A stretch of 64,000 nucleotides of DNA, taken from NCBI RefSeq assembly GCF_028554725.1, contig NC_071668.1:59614232-59678231 (forward strand). The letters are read 5' to 3'. The DNA is from Zeugodacus cucurbitae. Lineage: Eukaryota; Arthropoda; Insecta; Diptera; Tephritidae. The translations under genes and the position numbers were made by a program. Positions 1 to 11,288 of the stretch are shown here, one piece after another. The notes under the pieces were generated by a model that made no database searches, was not told the DNA's origin, and saw nothing but the letters and a program-made list of their open reading frames with translations. Numbering within the stretch: the first letter of the stretch is position 1; the number at the start of each line of letters is the position of its first letter.

Positions 1-990
1 AGATTATAAAAAATTTAGTGTCGTGGTTTATATTTCTACTTGTCATTTCCGAAGTTGTTTGAAAATTTTCCGATGCACAGAAATAAATATTGAAACGAGT
101 ATAACTGTCTCTTTGATACCAATATAAACTTGGTGAATGAGAACTGAGTAAGATAGGGTTCTCCCTGAATATAAGTGCACATAACATAGAGGCCCGACAA
201 TGAGAGAAGCTGATACCATCATATAGTAAGAGCACTGCAAGAGCAGCATTGATTGTTGTTTTAAGGTAATTGGAATACTACAGTCTTATATGGTAAATAC
301 ACCAGTGCCTCTCCAAAAATTTTCATAAAAAACTGACCTAGATGATCAATAACATTTTTGACCGGAAGGTTTTTTTTATTTGATGAAGACATCTTTAGTA
401 CTCGCGATTGCCTTTACTATAACAAAAATTATATTACAAATTTATCATATTAAAATGATACCCATCGATGTCCTCTCAAAAGCTTTCAAACTACATAAAA
501 TATTATTTTTCCGTACACATTAATTTAACAGTGTTATGTGTTTGAAAAGATTAACACATTATTCTTTATTAACTACTACTTCCATATGGACAATTTCTTA
601 ATTTGACATTGTACTGCCATGAGGACCGTTTGAAGGAAGCAATTGGCCTGAAGTGGTCAGCTTTGGACAATAGGAGAGGCTGTGTGTTTCATTGCAACGA
701 CAGACCACACAAATCGATAGGGACTGACCACAGGCTCAAGGAGATTCTTTCGGCCAATGCTGATTAATTTGTCTACTAGAAGTGATATAAATATGACCCA
801 AAGTATTATTTCGTAGAACGATGAGCCAGCTAAACTAGGGATTTGCTCAGGAGGTGTAGACCTAGAACTTACAGATATTACAAATTCTATCATTTTTACC
901 ATTCGTAGTCCCTGTCAATATTTGATTGGTCATATAATATTTTTCGAACAGAATAGAGCAGACCATATATTTCGATATTCTTTAGTATAA
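1..990. other. AT-rich non-coding DNA
   Basis: No frame here shows a recognisable domain, and the short open frames lack codon structure or homology I can identify. Nothing repetitive is evident before repeat A begins at 991. Confidence 0.6.
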
Positions 991-2048
991 CAAGTAAGGA
1001 AAGGCTAAGTTCGGGTGCAACCGAACATTTTATACTCTCGCAATTTATTGAAGAAATTTAACCAATACATATATGCGGAAATTTACATATATATGTAAAG
1101 TTTTATTCCACTATCTTCATTGGATCCTTACGTTTACATTATTAAATGAAGGAATAAGATCAAATTCAAAATTGAGTTATATGGGAAGTTGTCGTGGTTA
1201 TAAACCGATTTCATCCATTTTTCACATGTGTCATCAGGGTATCAAGAAAGTATTATATACCGAATTTCATTCGAATCGGTCGAGTAGTTCCTGAGATATG
1301 GTTTTTGACCCATAAGTGGGCGATACCACGCCCATTTTCCATTTAAAAAAAAAAATCTGAGTACAGCTCCCTTCTGCTATTTCCTCTGCAAAATTTAGTG
1401 TTTCTGACGTTTTTCGTTAGTTAGTTAACCCACTTTTAGTAATTTTCAACCTAACCTTTGTATGGGAGGTGGGCGTGGTTATTATCCGATTTAAACTATT
1501 TTCATGGTGTGTGGTTGGGTATGTAAGAGAACCGACTGCAGAAAGTTTGGTTTATATAGCTTTATTAGTTTGCGAGTTAAATACAAATGACTGATTTGTG
1601 GGCGAGGCCACGCCCACTTCCCCCAAAAAATTACATCCAAATATGCCCCATCCTAGTGCGATCCTTTATTCCCAAGTTTACTTTTATAACTTCATTTATG
1701 GCTTAGTTATGACACTTTATGTGTTTTTGGTTTTCGCCATTTTGTGGGCGTGGCAATGATCCGATTCTGCCCATTTTCGAACTTGATCTTCTTATGGTGC
1801 CAAGGAATATTTGTGCCAAGTTTCGTCGAGATATCTTAATTTTTACTCAAGTTACAGCTTGCACAGACGGACAGACGGACAGATGGACGGACGGACAGAC
1901 ATCCGGATTTCAAATCTACTCGTCACCCTGATCACTTTGGTATATATGTCTCTATATCTAACTCTTTTAGTTCTAGGTGTTACAAACAACCGTTATGTGA
2001 ACAAAACTATAATACTCTCTTTAGCAACTTTTGTTGCGAGAGTATAAA
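991..2048 (+). repeat. Repeat A, copy 1 (full length)
   Basis: This is a ~1.06 kb interspersed repeat. It starts CAAGTAAGGAAAGGCTAAGT, followed by a hairpin (GTTCGG...CCGAAC), then TTTATACTCTCGCAA. It ends with the inverted form TTGCGAGAGTATAAA. The interior has the recurrent 'gtgggcg...ccacgccca' blocks, a GACG/GACA-rich tract at about 1866-1903 and the phrase GGTGTTACAAACAACCGTTA near the end. Other copies lie at 3906, 10643 (minus), 21140, 48374 and a fragment near 62926. It has no coding capacity, so it is a non-autonomous element; its superfamily is not established. Confidence 0.85.
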
Positions 2049-3905
2049 AATTATAAAAATAGACTTTAAGACTACAAGAAAGGAGTGAAACCATCCTTTG
2101 TTTTCATAGTATCGGAGACTTCTAACTTCAATTAGAGCTTCTTCTGTCAACAATAATAATAAATGCCCGAAAATTATGGCAATTATGTTCAAAGGTGTGG
2201 TATTAAAACATGGGAGATAACAGAGGTGCTCAATATCTGCGATGTGAGTGTATCAATCAACAGATTTTAGTTCATGTTTTGGGTAAACAATCTGTATTGT
2301 AGAGGTCGCATGGTACATCTCCAGATTTATTGAAAACTAAGTTGGGTGAAATTGGGTTATTATTGAAAAACCCACTGTCCTCTATTTCAGCGATAATAAA
2401 TATATAAAATAATTTTTGATTATATAAGGCAATACAAAATTTCTGATGAAGTAGAATAATATGAAGCAATAGATTATGATTTTAAATACAGTAAACCACC
2501 ACAATAAATTTCTGCACATAATTAACTGCGAAAAGTCTTTATATGGCCACCCCTTCGTAATGCTTCGCACATAATTTCAATTAATGCATAAATTTTTAAA
2601 ATATTAAACACTTTTTATTGCATTTTTCGCATATTTTTTAATATGAATGAGCATAATTGTGGTTGTCCAGTTAAATTGTAACATGTCGGAGTAGTAATCA
2701 GCAATTGAGTAGCCGCACAGACACGCACAAAACGAAAAAGTAAATACAAAATAAAAGCAAACAAATTATAAGTGCATAAGTGTAGTGGCCAGTAAACAAT
2801 ACATAACAGCCACACTAACCACATTAAAAGCACTTAAGTCTTGTTAACAAATGGAATTGCGCTACTTGTAGACATACACATAAGTATAACTGAAAGTAGC
2901 TGCTATCTTTTTATATGTATGTTGAGGCACAAATATGCGTTGATACAATTATGTGTAGAAAAGTAGTTGTTTGTATGTATGTATGTATACACTTATCAAT
3001 TACACTCAATTCAAGCTCAACTCACTCCAATCAACAGTTGACTCTACTCTACACAGCACTTTAATGCAGTAAGTAGCCGCACAAAAAGATGTTGGGCAGC
3101 TCTTTGTACTGCCATATATGTATGTATGTGTGTTTGTCTGTATGTGTAAGTGCACATTAACTCCACCAAGTATTTGAGCTTCAATTCATTTCAATTTCAG
3201 ACACATTTAGACTTTTTTTGCGCAAACAATTGTTTAAGTAGTTACTTAAAGTCTCGCTTTTAATGGACGGCACTTTGTAAGCGGTGGAATTTGGCATCGC
3301 CAGGCACAGCATGTGTTTCAAATATTTTTTTCTCTCATATGAATAACAGTGCGATACATCAACGTCAGTGAAAACAAAAACAAACGTAAATAAACAATAA
3401 AAAAAAAACAATAAAAAAATACAAAATACAAAAAAAAATATATTTGATTAATATATAATAAGCATAGGAAACTGTCATAACTCCACGTTATGTTTTCTAT
3501 GTTTATGTTATGTTCAACATCTTTTCATAAATCTTCGTTGTCGTGCTTGTTTTGGTTGAACTTGACTTGTCGTGTTGAACTTGACATCAACAACAACACC
3601 ATTTACAACAACAAACAATCACAACAAGTAATACTATGAACAAGTGCAATGCATGAGGTCAGTTGCAAGCCGCACCTTACTTCAAGTTGAACTTTGTAAG
3701 TATATTATTTTTGGAGCTTTAAGTGGCAGTTATCTTAAAATTTGTGAATAAGCAATTTTTGATTTTACAGTATATAGTTAAAGTCAATAAAGGGATAGTC
3801 TCCTAATAAAAATGTAAATACATAGAAAGATTTTATTATTGTATGACAATAAAACTATGATAGTATTACAAAAATAACACACGAGACATAAAAAAATGGT
3901 ATAAA
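2049..3905. other. Intergenic DNA with GTAT microsatellites
   Basis: No gene is recognised. Simple (TGTA)n tracts occur at about 2968-2988 and 3117-3130. A CAA-rich stretch lies near 3580-3625, and A-rich runs lie around 3390-3440. Confidence 0.55.
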
Positions 3906-5014
3906 CAAGTAAGGAAGGGTTAAGTGCGGGTTTGTACTCTCGCAATTCATTTATTTAACTTTATTTATATTAATAATACACAATTTGACCCACATATTCG
4001 TCATATATAGAGCATAAAGTCCATTGAAAGTTGGAAACCATAATATTAGGTTAGAAGCACCGAGGCCCTCCTGTTCGATATATGGGGCCTTAAAAACCTA
4101 TGCTCCGATTTCGGCGATTTTTTGAATGGGGCTGCCACACTATAAACATGGTATTTTTGCAAAGTTCTGCACCGATATCTTCACTAGTGCTTACTTTATC
4201 TATTGTAAAGTAAACGATTCAGATCGTCTTCAAAGTTCTGGTATATAGTAAGTAGGCGTGATTGTGAAGCGATTTGGCCTATTTTCACAACATATCATTG
4301 GGATGTAAGGAAACTATTATAAACCATGTTGCATTGAAATCGGTCGAGTAGTTCCTGAGATATGGTTTTTGACCCATAAGTGGGCGACGCCACGCCCATT
4401 TCCCATTTTGTAAAAAAATCTAAGTGGAGCTTCCATCTGCCATTTCTTATGTGAAATTTAGAGTTTCTGACGTTTTTGGTTAGTGAGTTAACCCACTCAT
4501 TTTTGGACTGTATAAGGAAATGGCTAAAAAAACGACTGCGGAAAGTTTGGTTTATATAGCTTTATTGGTTTGCGAGATATATACAAAAAACCGATTTGGT
4601 GGCGGGGCCACGCCCACTTCCCCAAAAAAATTACATCCAAATATGCCCCTTCATAGTGCGATCCTTCATACCAAATTTCATTTCCATAGCTTTATTTATG
4701 GCTTAGTTATGGCACTTTATGTGTTTTCGGTTTTCGCCATTTGGGCGTGGCAGTGGTCCGATTTTGCTCATTTTCGAAAGCAACCTTCCTATGCTGCCAA
4801 GAAATAAGTGTGCAAAGTTTCATCAAGATATCTTAATTTTTACTCAAGTTGCAGCTTGCACAGACAGACATTCGGATTTGAACTCCACTTCACCCTGATC
4901 ACTTTGATATATATAACCCTATGTCTAACTCGTTTAGTTTTGGGTGTTACAAACAACCGTTATGTGAACAAAACTATAATACTCTCTTTAGCAACTTTTG
5001 TTGCGAGAGTATAA
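3906..5014 (+). repeat. Repeat A, copy 2 (near full length)
   Basis: It is collinear with copy 1 from CAAGTAAGG to the terminal TTGCGAGAGTATAAA, including the shared blocks 'acccataagtgggcg' and 'gtgttacaaacaaccgtt'. The 5' hairpin arm is partly deleted (TTCGGG region shortened) and the GACA tract is reduced to a single CAGACAGACA. Confidence 0.85.
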
Positions 5015-5936
5015 AAATGTTGAATAAATTACGAAGCCGTTCGGTTTTTGTGAGTTGCCTGATCTTTTTTCTATTTTTTTCACAATTATTGTACCACTTT
5101 TTTTAAATGACATAGGCAAAAATCTTCTTACATTTAGTAAAACTTTAAATTTTGCATTTTTACTGGTGAATAAACCTTGTTTTGAGAAAAAATGTAAGTT
5201 CTGAAATTTTTGTATTAAACTTCTTCCTTTGTTCAGTAAGTCTAAAATGCAGCTAACTTCACAATATTTACAATTCTTTTTCAAGATTTTAGAATTACAA
5301 ACATTTTTTGTTATATGGTTTACTGCAACTGTTCTTTATATCAATCATGATTCTAATTCGACGATATTTGAGTTATTTAAGAACTACAAAGTTGAAATCT
5401 AATTACTTATTGGTTATAAATGCGGTTAACTTGAAGATAGTTTCAAATTAGGAAAAGGAGCACGATTTTTATCTATTGCTTTCTGGCTGTAGGGTTCGAT
5501 CTTTCTGGCTCTGTTTCACCGATAACTAAAACGCCATTTAATCCTAGCTTCAGTATTCTTTTCACGATAGTTTTCAAAATATAAATAAGTCGTTTGTTAT
5601 TTTTCACATATTACTTACAATAACAAGACATCCGTAATATTTGTAAATGCATTTGATTTACTATTTAATAATTCCAGTGAACTTACCTAAAAATGGAGAA
5701 AATATTTATGTTATTTAATTTTTATATAAAAAATAATTTTATAATTTATTAATAATATATACTAATTTCAAATTATTTACAAGAGATAAAATACAAAGCG
5801 AAATAGTATAAAAACTCAATAAAAATGTTTTTTAAATTTAACATATTTTGTTAATATTGAAAATGTAATTTATCCTGAAATATAGAAAATAAAACAAGTT
5901 ACTACATCTCTGCAAGAGTAGTAGATAAGAGTGTAA
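5015..5936. other. AT-rich non-coding DNA
   Basis: No gene, repeat or RNA recognised. Short open frames are compositionally random. Confidence 0.5.
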
Positions 5937-6287
5937 TAGCCTTTTCGCACAGGAGTTAATTGAGCAATTAACCGGCCATAACTCAGTTAAAGCGTTGATT
6001 TAGTTCGATTCACCAAATAAAGGAAAAATCGTATTTTTCTACATCAATTTTCAATCGAATACAAATCGAGTTGAATCTGAAAGACAACTCTGTGGAATGT
6101 TGTCCACGCTGTAAATTTGGCTATGTTTATTGATAAAATAACAATAAGCTGATGAAACTTAACAATTTCCTACAAACAGTAAAAAAAAAATTTATAACAG
6201 CTGATCGTTGATCGAGTAGCGGGTGTGTGAAAGGCAAAAAACTGGGTTCACATTTACTTAAATTAAATTGGCTGTGCGAAAAGCCTA
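5937..6287. mobile_element. 351-bp MITE with 16-bp-class TIRs and TAA target duplication
   Basis: The left end reads TAGCCTTTTCGCACAG and the right end reads CTGTGCGAAAAGCCTA, near-perfect inverted repeats with one mismatch. The element is flanked on both sides by TAA (5934-5936 and 6288-6290). It encodes no protein. A 3-bp TAA duplication suits a PIF/Harbinger-type derivative, but a TA-duplicating Tc1/mariner type cannot be excluded. Confidence 0.7.
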
Positions 6288-6524
6288 TAAAAAAGAGCAC
6301 AATCTTAATAGAGTTTAAAATTTACTCCTTTAATGGATTTTTATCGAAATGTAACTAATTTGTAAATTTATGCCATCATCATCCATCAATTATCGAAGCA
6401 TACATTTAGGGTTTATACGAGTTTATTAAATTAGAATTGAAACTTCAGAATTTGCTGGCGCTCAGGGTTATGTTGCTCAAGTCTTTTTGCTATCGAATGT
6501 ATTTGTTGTTTTAAAGAAATTAAT

Positions 6525-6957
6525 TTGAAACTTCTCCAGAACTAATTAAACACCTCTCGGACTGTTTATATACAATGGCCTACGATCTTTTTGATTGTTT
6601 GAAAATTGTAAATTTTATATTAAAAAAACGGCAATTTTTTTAATTTAATTATTCAAAAATTTTATATCATTGTATAGGAAATACCTTCAACTTTAATAAC
6701 CATTTTGAATTGCTTCAGTTACTCATTCGGCTGGAATCATGCCAACAGTTGGGGAACAATTTTTTTAGCACCTCCGAAGGCAGCACCTAACTCCGTTATT
6801 TTTCAATATTTTTGTAAAATAAAATCTTAAAATATATAGCCCAAAATATACCTTATTATGTCCACAAAATTTCTAAACATTCGATCGAGTACCATCTTAA
6901 ATAAAAATCACGAAAATCGCCTAATTTTTCAAGTGTTACACTGGTATAGCCCCTTAA
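6525..6957 (+). repeat. Truncated copy of the TTAA-flanked MITE family (see 33062-33773)
   Basis: Sequence from about 6525 to the end matches the 3' two-thirds of the element at 33062-33773. Shared blocks include 'gcacctccgaaggcagcac', 'aactccgttatttttcaata' and the terminal 'gttacactggtat.gcccctTAA'. The matching left inverted repeat is absent, so this copy is 5'-truncated. Confidence 0.7.
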
Positions 6958-9827
6958 GATAATACTTGTCGCAAGTAAAATTGGATTTTATGATTGCCCA
7001 CCAGTTGGAGAATTTTATCTTGGTACAAGGAGCATATATTTATGTTCAGGTCAAGAATATTTTTAATCTTTACTTTACTTTGATAATTAATTAAAGGGAG
7101 AGAGAAAAGGGAGAAATCCTAAGCCAATCTAATCCTACTATCCAAGTGAACTTAAAAGGTTCTGGCAATTCTTTAAATTTACTCATATATCCTTCTACAC
7201 TATTTTAAAATTAATACAGCCAACGACACAATAAAGTGAAATTACATTAAATCACTAGACAAGCGTCTACAAGAATAATGTAATGCAAATCGAAAAGAAA
7301 ATGCAAGCAAAAAGCAAATGAAAGATTAAAAAACTAAGTCAAGGTAATCTTCAAATATAATACATTTACACAGATATGATAAATACTATGTATATAATAC
7401 TGCATATTCTTGCAGACAAGGAAGCGACTAGCGTTGTGGCGCCAAAGCAACACAGCCGAGCAATAGATACATATGAGAATAAGTATATAAGTAAACGAAA
7501 GGACGAATGAGCAAGCGAGTCAAGGCAAGGCAAGGCGTCAGGGTTCAAGGACAAGGACAAGGATACGATAAGCAGCACACAGATACACATATATACAAAG
7601 ACTCCATGAGACAGCTAGTACATTAAAATTATATTCATAAAAACAAAACAGAAGAAAAGCGCTGACACACTTCGGAAATAGCAGACAGTGCTGCAGACAG
7701 CTGCCGTGGTTGGCAATAGCAAACTTAAGAGTGTCGAGAGACACAGACAAACTGGCAAATGAAAAGGATAAAATAAAAAAATATATATAACTGGCAAATA
7801 AATATGCAAAAGCTTATGGCGGTGGCGAAGACATACCATAGACTAACAGTTATCTGTATATGTAGATATATATATGTTTGTAGGTATTTACTTTCATTCA
7901 CTTAGCTGCAGCAGATGCTAAGGATACGAAGCAGTAGATATATATATATACGTTGTAATATAAAAAAATAAAAATTTTACATTCAAACTACTAGAATAAC
8001 TTGTATAAATGAATGAATGAATGGTTGAAGAAGCGAAGCGTATGAATGAATGAAAGCACAAATGGTGCCGTGGAGCAAAGGAGCAAGCATGAGATTGCTT
8101 GGCGTCCATGGACCAAGCGCACAGAAAACGCCAGCAGTTGGCTAGAAAAGTGGAAAAATGGTGTGAAATTCAACGATGACGACGACAGCGCAGAGACAGT
8201 GGCCACGGATACAGCCACAAGCAAAGCAAGCGGCGAAGAATAAGTGAGTGTAGAGCCAACACAAAAAAAATGTTCATAAAAAAGTTGGAAGGAAAGAAAA
8301 ACACTTGTTGGCGGTAATAAAAGTTTAAGTAGTAGCAAAAGCAGACAGACAGACAGACAGAGGAGCAGCAGCCAAGCCAGCTGAGCGCAGTTAGAGCGCC
8401 ATTTTTGCTGTTGTGCCATGTATGTAGGTGTGAGGTGGCAAGATGGTGTGGCGTACTGTTGGCGCCATTCACAAGCATGTAATGGCATAAAAATATAGCT
8501 GTATACTTAAATATATATATAAAAGAAATAGTTTTGAAATTACAAAAAGCCAAAGAATTAATACAGCAAAGGATGCAGAGGTTGGCGCGCACTGGAAGAA
8601 GGCGCTTGTGTTGGTGAGTGACCAAAAAAGAAATGGCAAACTCAAAATTGTGTCAGCGCGGCTGGCAAAGAAAGCGCATGGTGCTTGGCAGAAGAAACTT
8701 TGCGGTTTCAAGGATTACAACTAATACAATAACAATAACAACAACTAATGCAGCAGCTGCGAGGGTTCTGTGGAGTGTTGCAGCAGCGGCTGCCAAATAT
8801 ATATTTTTCTATATAAGTAAATATGTATGCGAAGGTGGTGGCTGACTCGGTGTGGCATAAGAAATGTGCTCGAAAGTTTTCTGCACTCTCCAGGCGCTTG
8901 TAGTTGTGTGTGTTTAAGTGGTGCAAAGTATGTCATGTAATGTGCAGACAAGTGTAAATAAGTTCGTTGCCGGCATAACTTTACGTTTGTGTTAGTTGCT
9001 TGAGTTGACTTTCGTTTATTACTTTTTGCATTTTATTTCAATTATTTCTTGTTCTACTTCTTATGCTTTTTGTGTCTCTATTTTTAGCGCAACTTATACT
9101 CGCAATGAAAGTAAAAGTTTTTCTCTATTAATTCCTTGTTATTCTTATTTCGTTCGTTTTCTCTGTTTAGTTTTATGTTCTTGATTTAATAACGTTCGTT
9201 AGTCTAGCAAGTGTCTGGCGGAATGATATCGTATTTGTAGTGGTGTGAAATGTGAAAGCCACAAGTAGTGTAGAGCGAATTTAAGATTTAGTTCGAAATG
9301 AGGAGATAATTTAATAATTTAAGACGTTTTTATTTAAGAATTATTATTTCTTTAATATTAATTTTGGTAAAGCAGCATTGAAGCATTTTGTTGTTGTTAT
9401 TCTGAAATATATTTTAATAATAAAAATCATTGAAATATTCTTTATTAATTTTTACATTCTGCGACTGAGTTTTTCCACTTTTTACGAATTTAAATTTTTT
9501 ACCATTCAACTCGTTTTGACGTCTTAAGATCCATATGTACGTACATATATTATATTAGTAATTTTTTTCCTAGCTTTATTTATTTACAAATCAAAAAGTT
9601 AAATTTTTTTGGGCTCTAATATACATATGTTATTTGGTACATAAAAAGAGAAGAGAAGAAGAGAAGAAATATATTGGAAAATTTGAAAAGAAACCCACAT
9701 GATATGGACAAAATATTGTTACCGCGCATGGCACTGACCTTCAAAATTCATTTTAAAGGTTAGTTTTGGTTAAGGATGCAATTAAGATCATAGATTTTTA
9801 AGGATGTGCTCTGTTTCCTCTGTTTCC
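6958..9827. other. Intergenic DNA, no gene recognised
   Basis: Several open frames of 60-165 codons overlap here on both strands, but all are translations of AC/AG-rich simple sequence with no domain or signal architecture that repeats elsewhere. A (CAGA)n microsatellite lies at about 8342-8360. The composition is purine-skewed on the plus strand around 7240-8830. Confidence 0.5.
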
Positions 9828-10642
9828 ACCTTTCTCTCGAAAACCCCAAGAGTCGTCTCATCGGATGTTGTCATCGTCCACGCTTCAGCGCCATACATCA
9901 GGACGGGAATAATGAGCGACTTATAGAGTTTGATTTTGGTTCGTCGAGAGAGGACTTTACTTTTCAATTGCCCTACTCAGTCCAAAGTAGCACCTGTTGG
10001 CAAGAGTGATTCTGCGTTGGATTTCAAGGCTGACATTGTTGGTGTTGTTAATGCTGGTTTCCAGATAAACGAAATTATCTACAACTTCAAAGTTATGACT
10101 GTCAACAGTGACGTGGGAGCCAAGACGCGAGTGCGCTGACTGTTTGTTTGATGACAGGAGATATTTCGTTTTGTCCTCATTCACCACCAGACCCATACGC
10201 TTCGCTTCTTTATCTAGTCTGGAAAACGCAGAACAAAAGGCGCGGTTGTGGCTTCCGATGATATCGATATCATCGGCATACGCCAGGAGCTGAACACTCT
10301 TGTAGAAGATTGTACCCTCTCTATTTAGCTCTGCAGCTCGTATTATTTTTTCCAGCAATAGATTGAAGAAGTCGCACGATAGTGAGTCATCCTGTCTGAA
10401 GCCTCGTTTGGTATCGAAAGGCTCGGAGAGGTCCTTCCCGATCCTGACGAAGCTTTTGGTGTTGCTCAACGCCAGCTTACATAGCCGTATTAGTTTTGCA
10501 GGGATACCAAATTCAGACATCGCGGCATAAAGGCAGCTCCTTTTCGTGCTATCGAAGGCAGCTTTAAAATCGATAAAAAGGTGGTGAGTATCGATTCTTC
10601 TCTCTCGGGTCTTTTCCAAGATTTGGCGAATGGTGAATATCT
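9828..10642 (-). pseudogene. Non-LTR retrotransposon reverse-transcriptase remnant
   Basis: Read on the minus strand, a 220-codon frame (10619 to 9957) contains RT palm blocks: 'HHLFIDFKAAFDS' (motif A aspartate), 'GFRQDDSLSC' in place of the usual GVRQGDPLS-like block, and 'LLAYADDIDIIG' (motif C, YADD). It stops at 9957 just after 'LANRCYFGLSR'. The thumb/C-terminal part continues in another frame ('KLYKSLIIPVLMYGAEAWTM') to about 9830, so there is at least one frameshift. The 5' end abuts truncated repeat A at 10643. The endonuclease domain is absent, so the copy is inactive. The exact clade is not assigned. Confidence 0.85.
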
Positions 10643-11288
10643 GGTATACAAAATTTTAAATGGGTGTGGCTCCGCCCACTTATGAGTCAAAAACCATATT
10701 ACCGAAACTAGTCGATCAATTTCAATGAAATTTGGTTAGTGATATTTTCCTCGCATCCCAATTATATGTGTTGAGGCCAAATCGGTTCACAATCACACCT
10801 ACTTCCTACATATATACCAGAACTTTGAGGTCGATCTGAATCGTTTAATTTATAATATATAAAGTAAGCCTAATGAAGATATCGGAACAGAACTTTGCAC
10901 AAATACTGCATTTATATCTGCACTTTACTGCATTTTATCGTCGAAATCGAACCACAAGTTTTCAAGGCCCTATAAATCGAACATGAGGGATTAAGTACTT
11001 CTAATTTTTTACTGAAGATAAGTCTCTCAGATATTTTGAAGAAATTCAGAGGGAATATCTTTCTTTTAATAATATGTCTCGCTAAATAAAATACGTTAAA
11101 TCGGGTCATAACTTCACCCAACTCCCATATACCTAATATTGGGGTTTCCAACTTTCAATGGACTTTATACCATATAATATAGGACGAATATGTGGGTGAA
11201 ATTGTGAGTTGTATTAATGAAATTAAATAAATAAATTGCGAGAGTATAAAATATTCGGTTACACCCGAACTTAGCCCTTCCTTACTCG
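10643..11288 (-). repeat. Repeat A, copy 3, minus strand, 3'-truncated
   Basis: Its outer end is at 11288: the plus strand reads ...TTGCGAGAGTATAAAATATTCGGTTACACCCGAACTTAG in broken form, i.e. the inverted start of repeat A with an intact GTTCGGGTGTAACCGAAC hairpin. It is collinear with copies 1 and 5 down to the 'gggcggagccacaccca' block. It then ends abruptly at the RT remnant, so its distal half is missing. Confidence 0.8.

Noticed and set aside
1860..1905. GACGGACA array as a possible CRISPR or binding-site array
   Set aside because: It is a plain short microsatellite inside repeat A; no spacers, and a eukaryotic context.
7991..8625. 165- and 151-codon minus-strand frames
   Set aside because: Both translate purine-rich simple sequence including a (CAGA)n microsatellite; no conserved motif.
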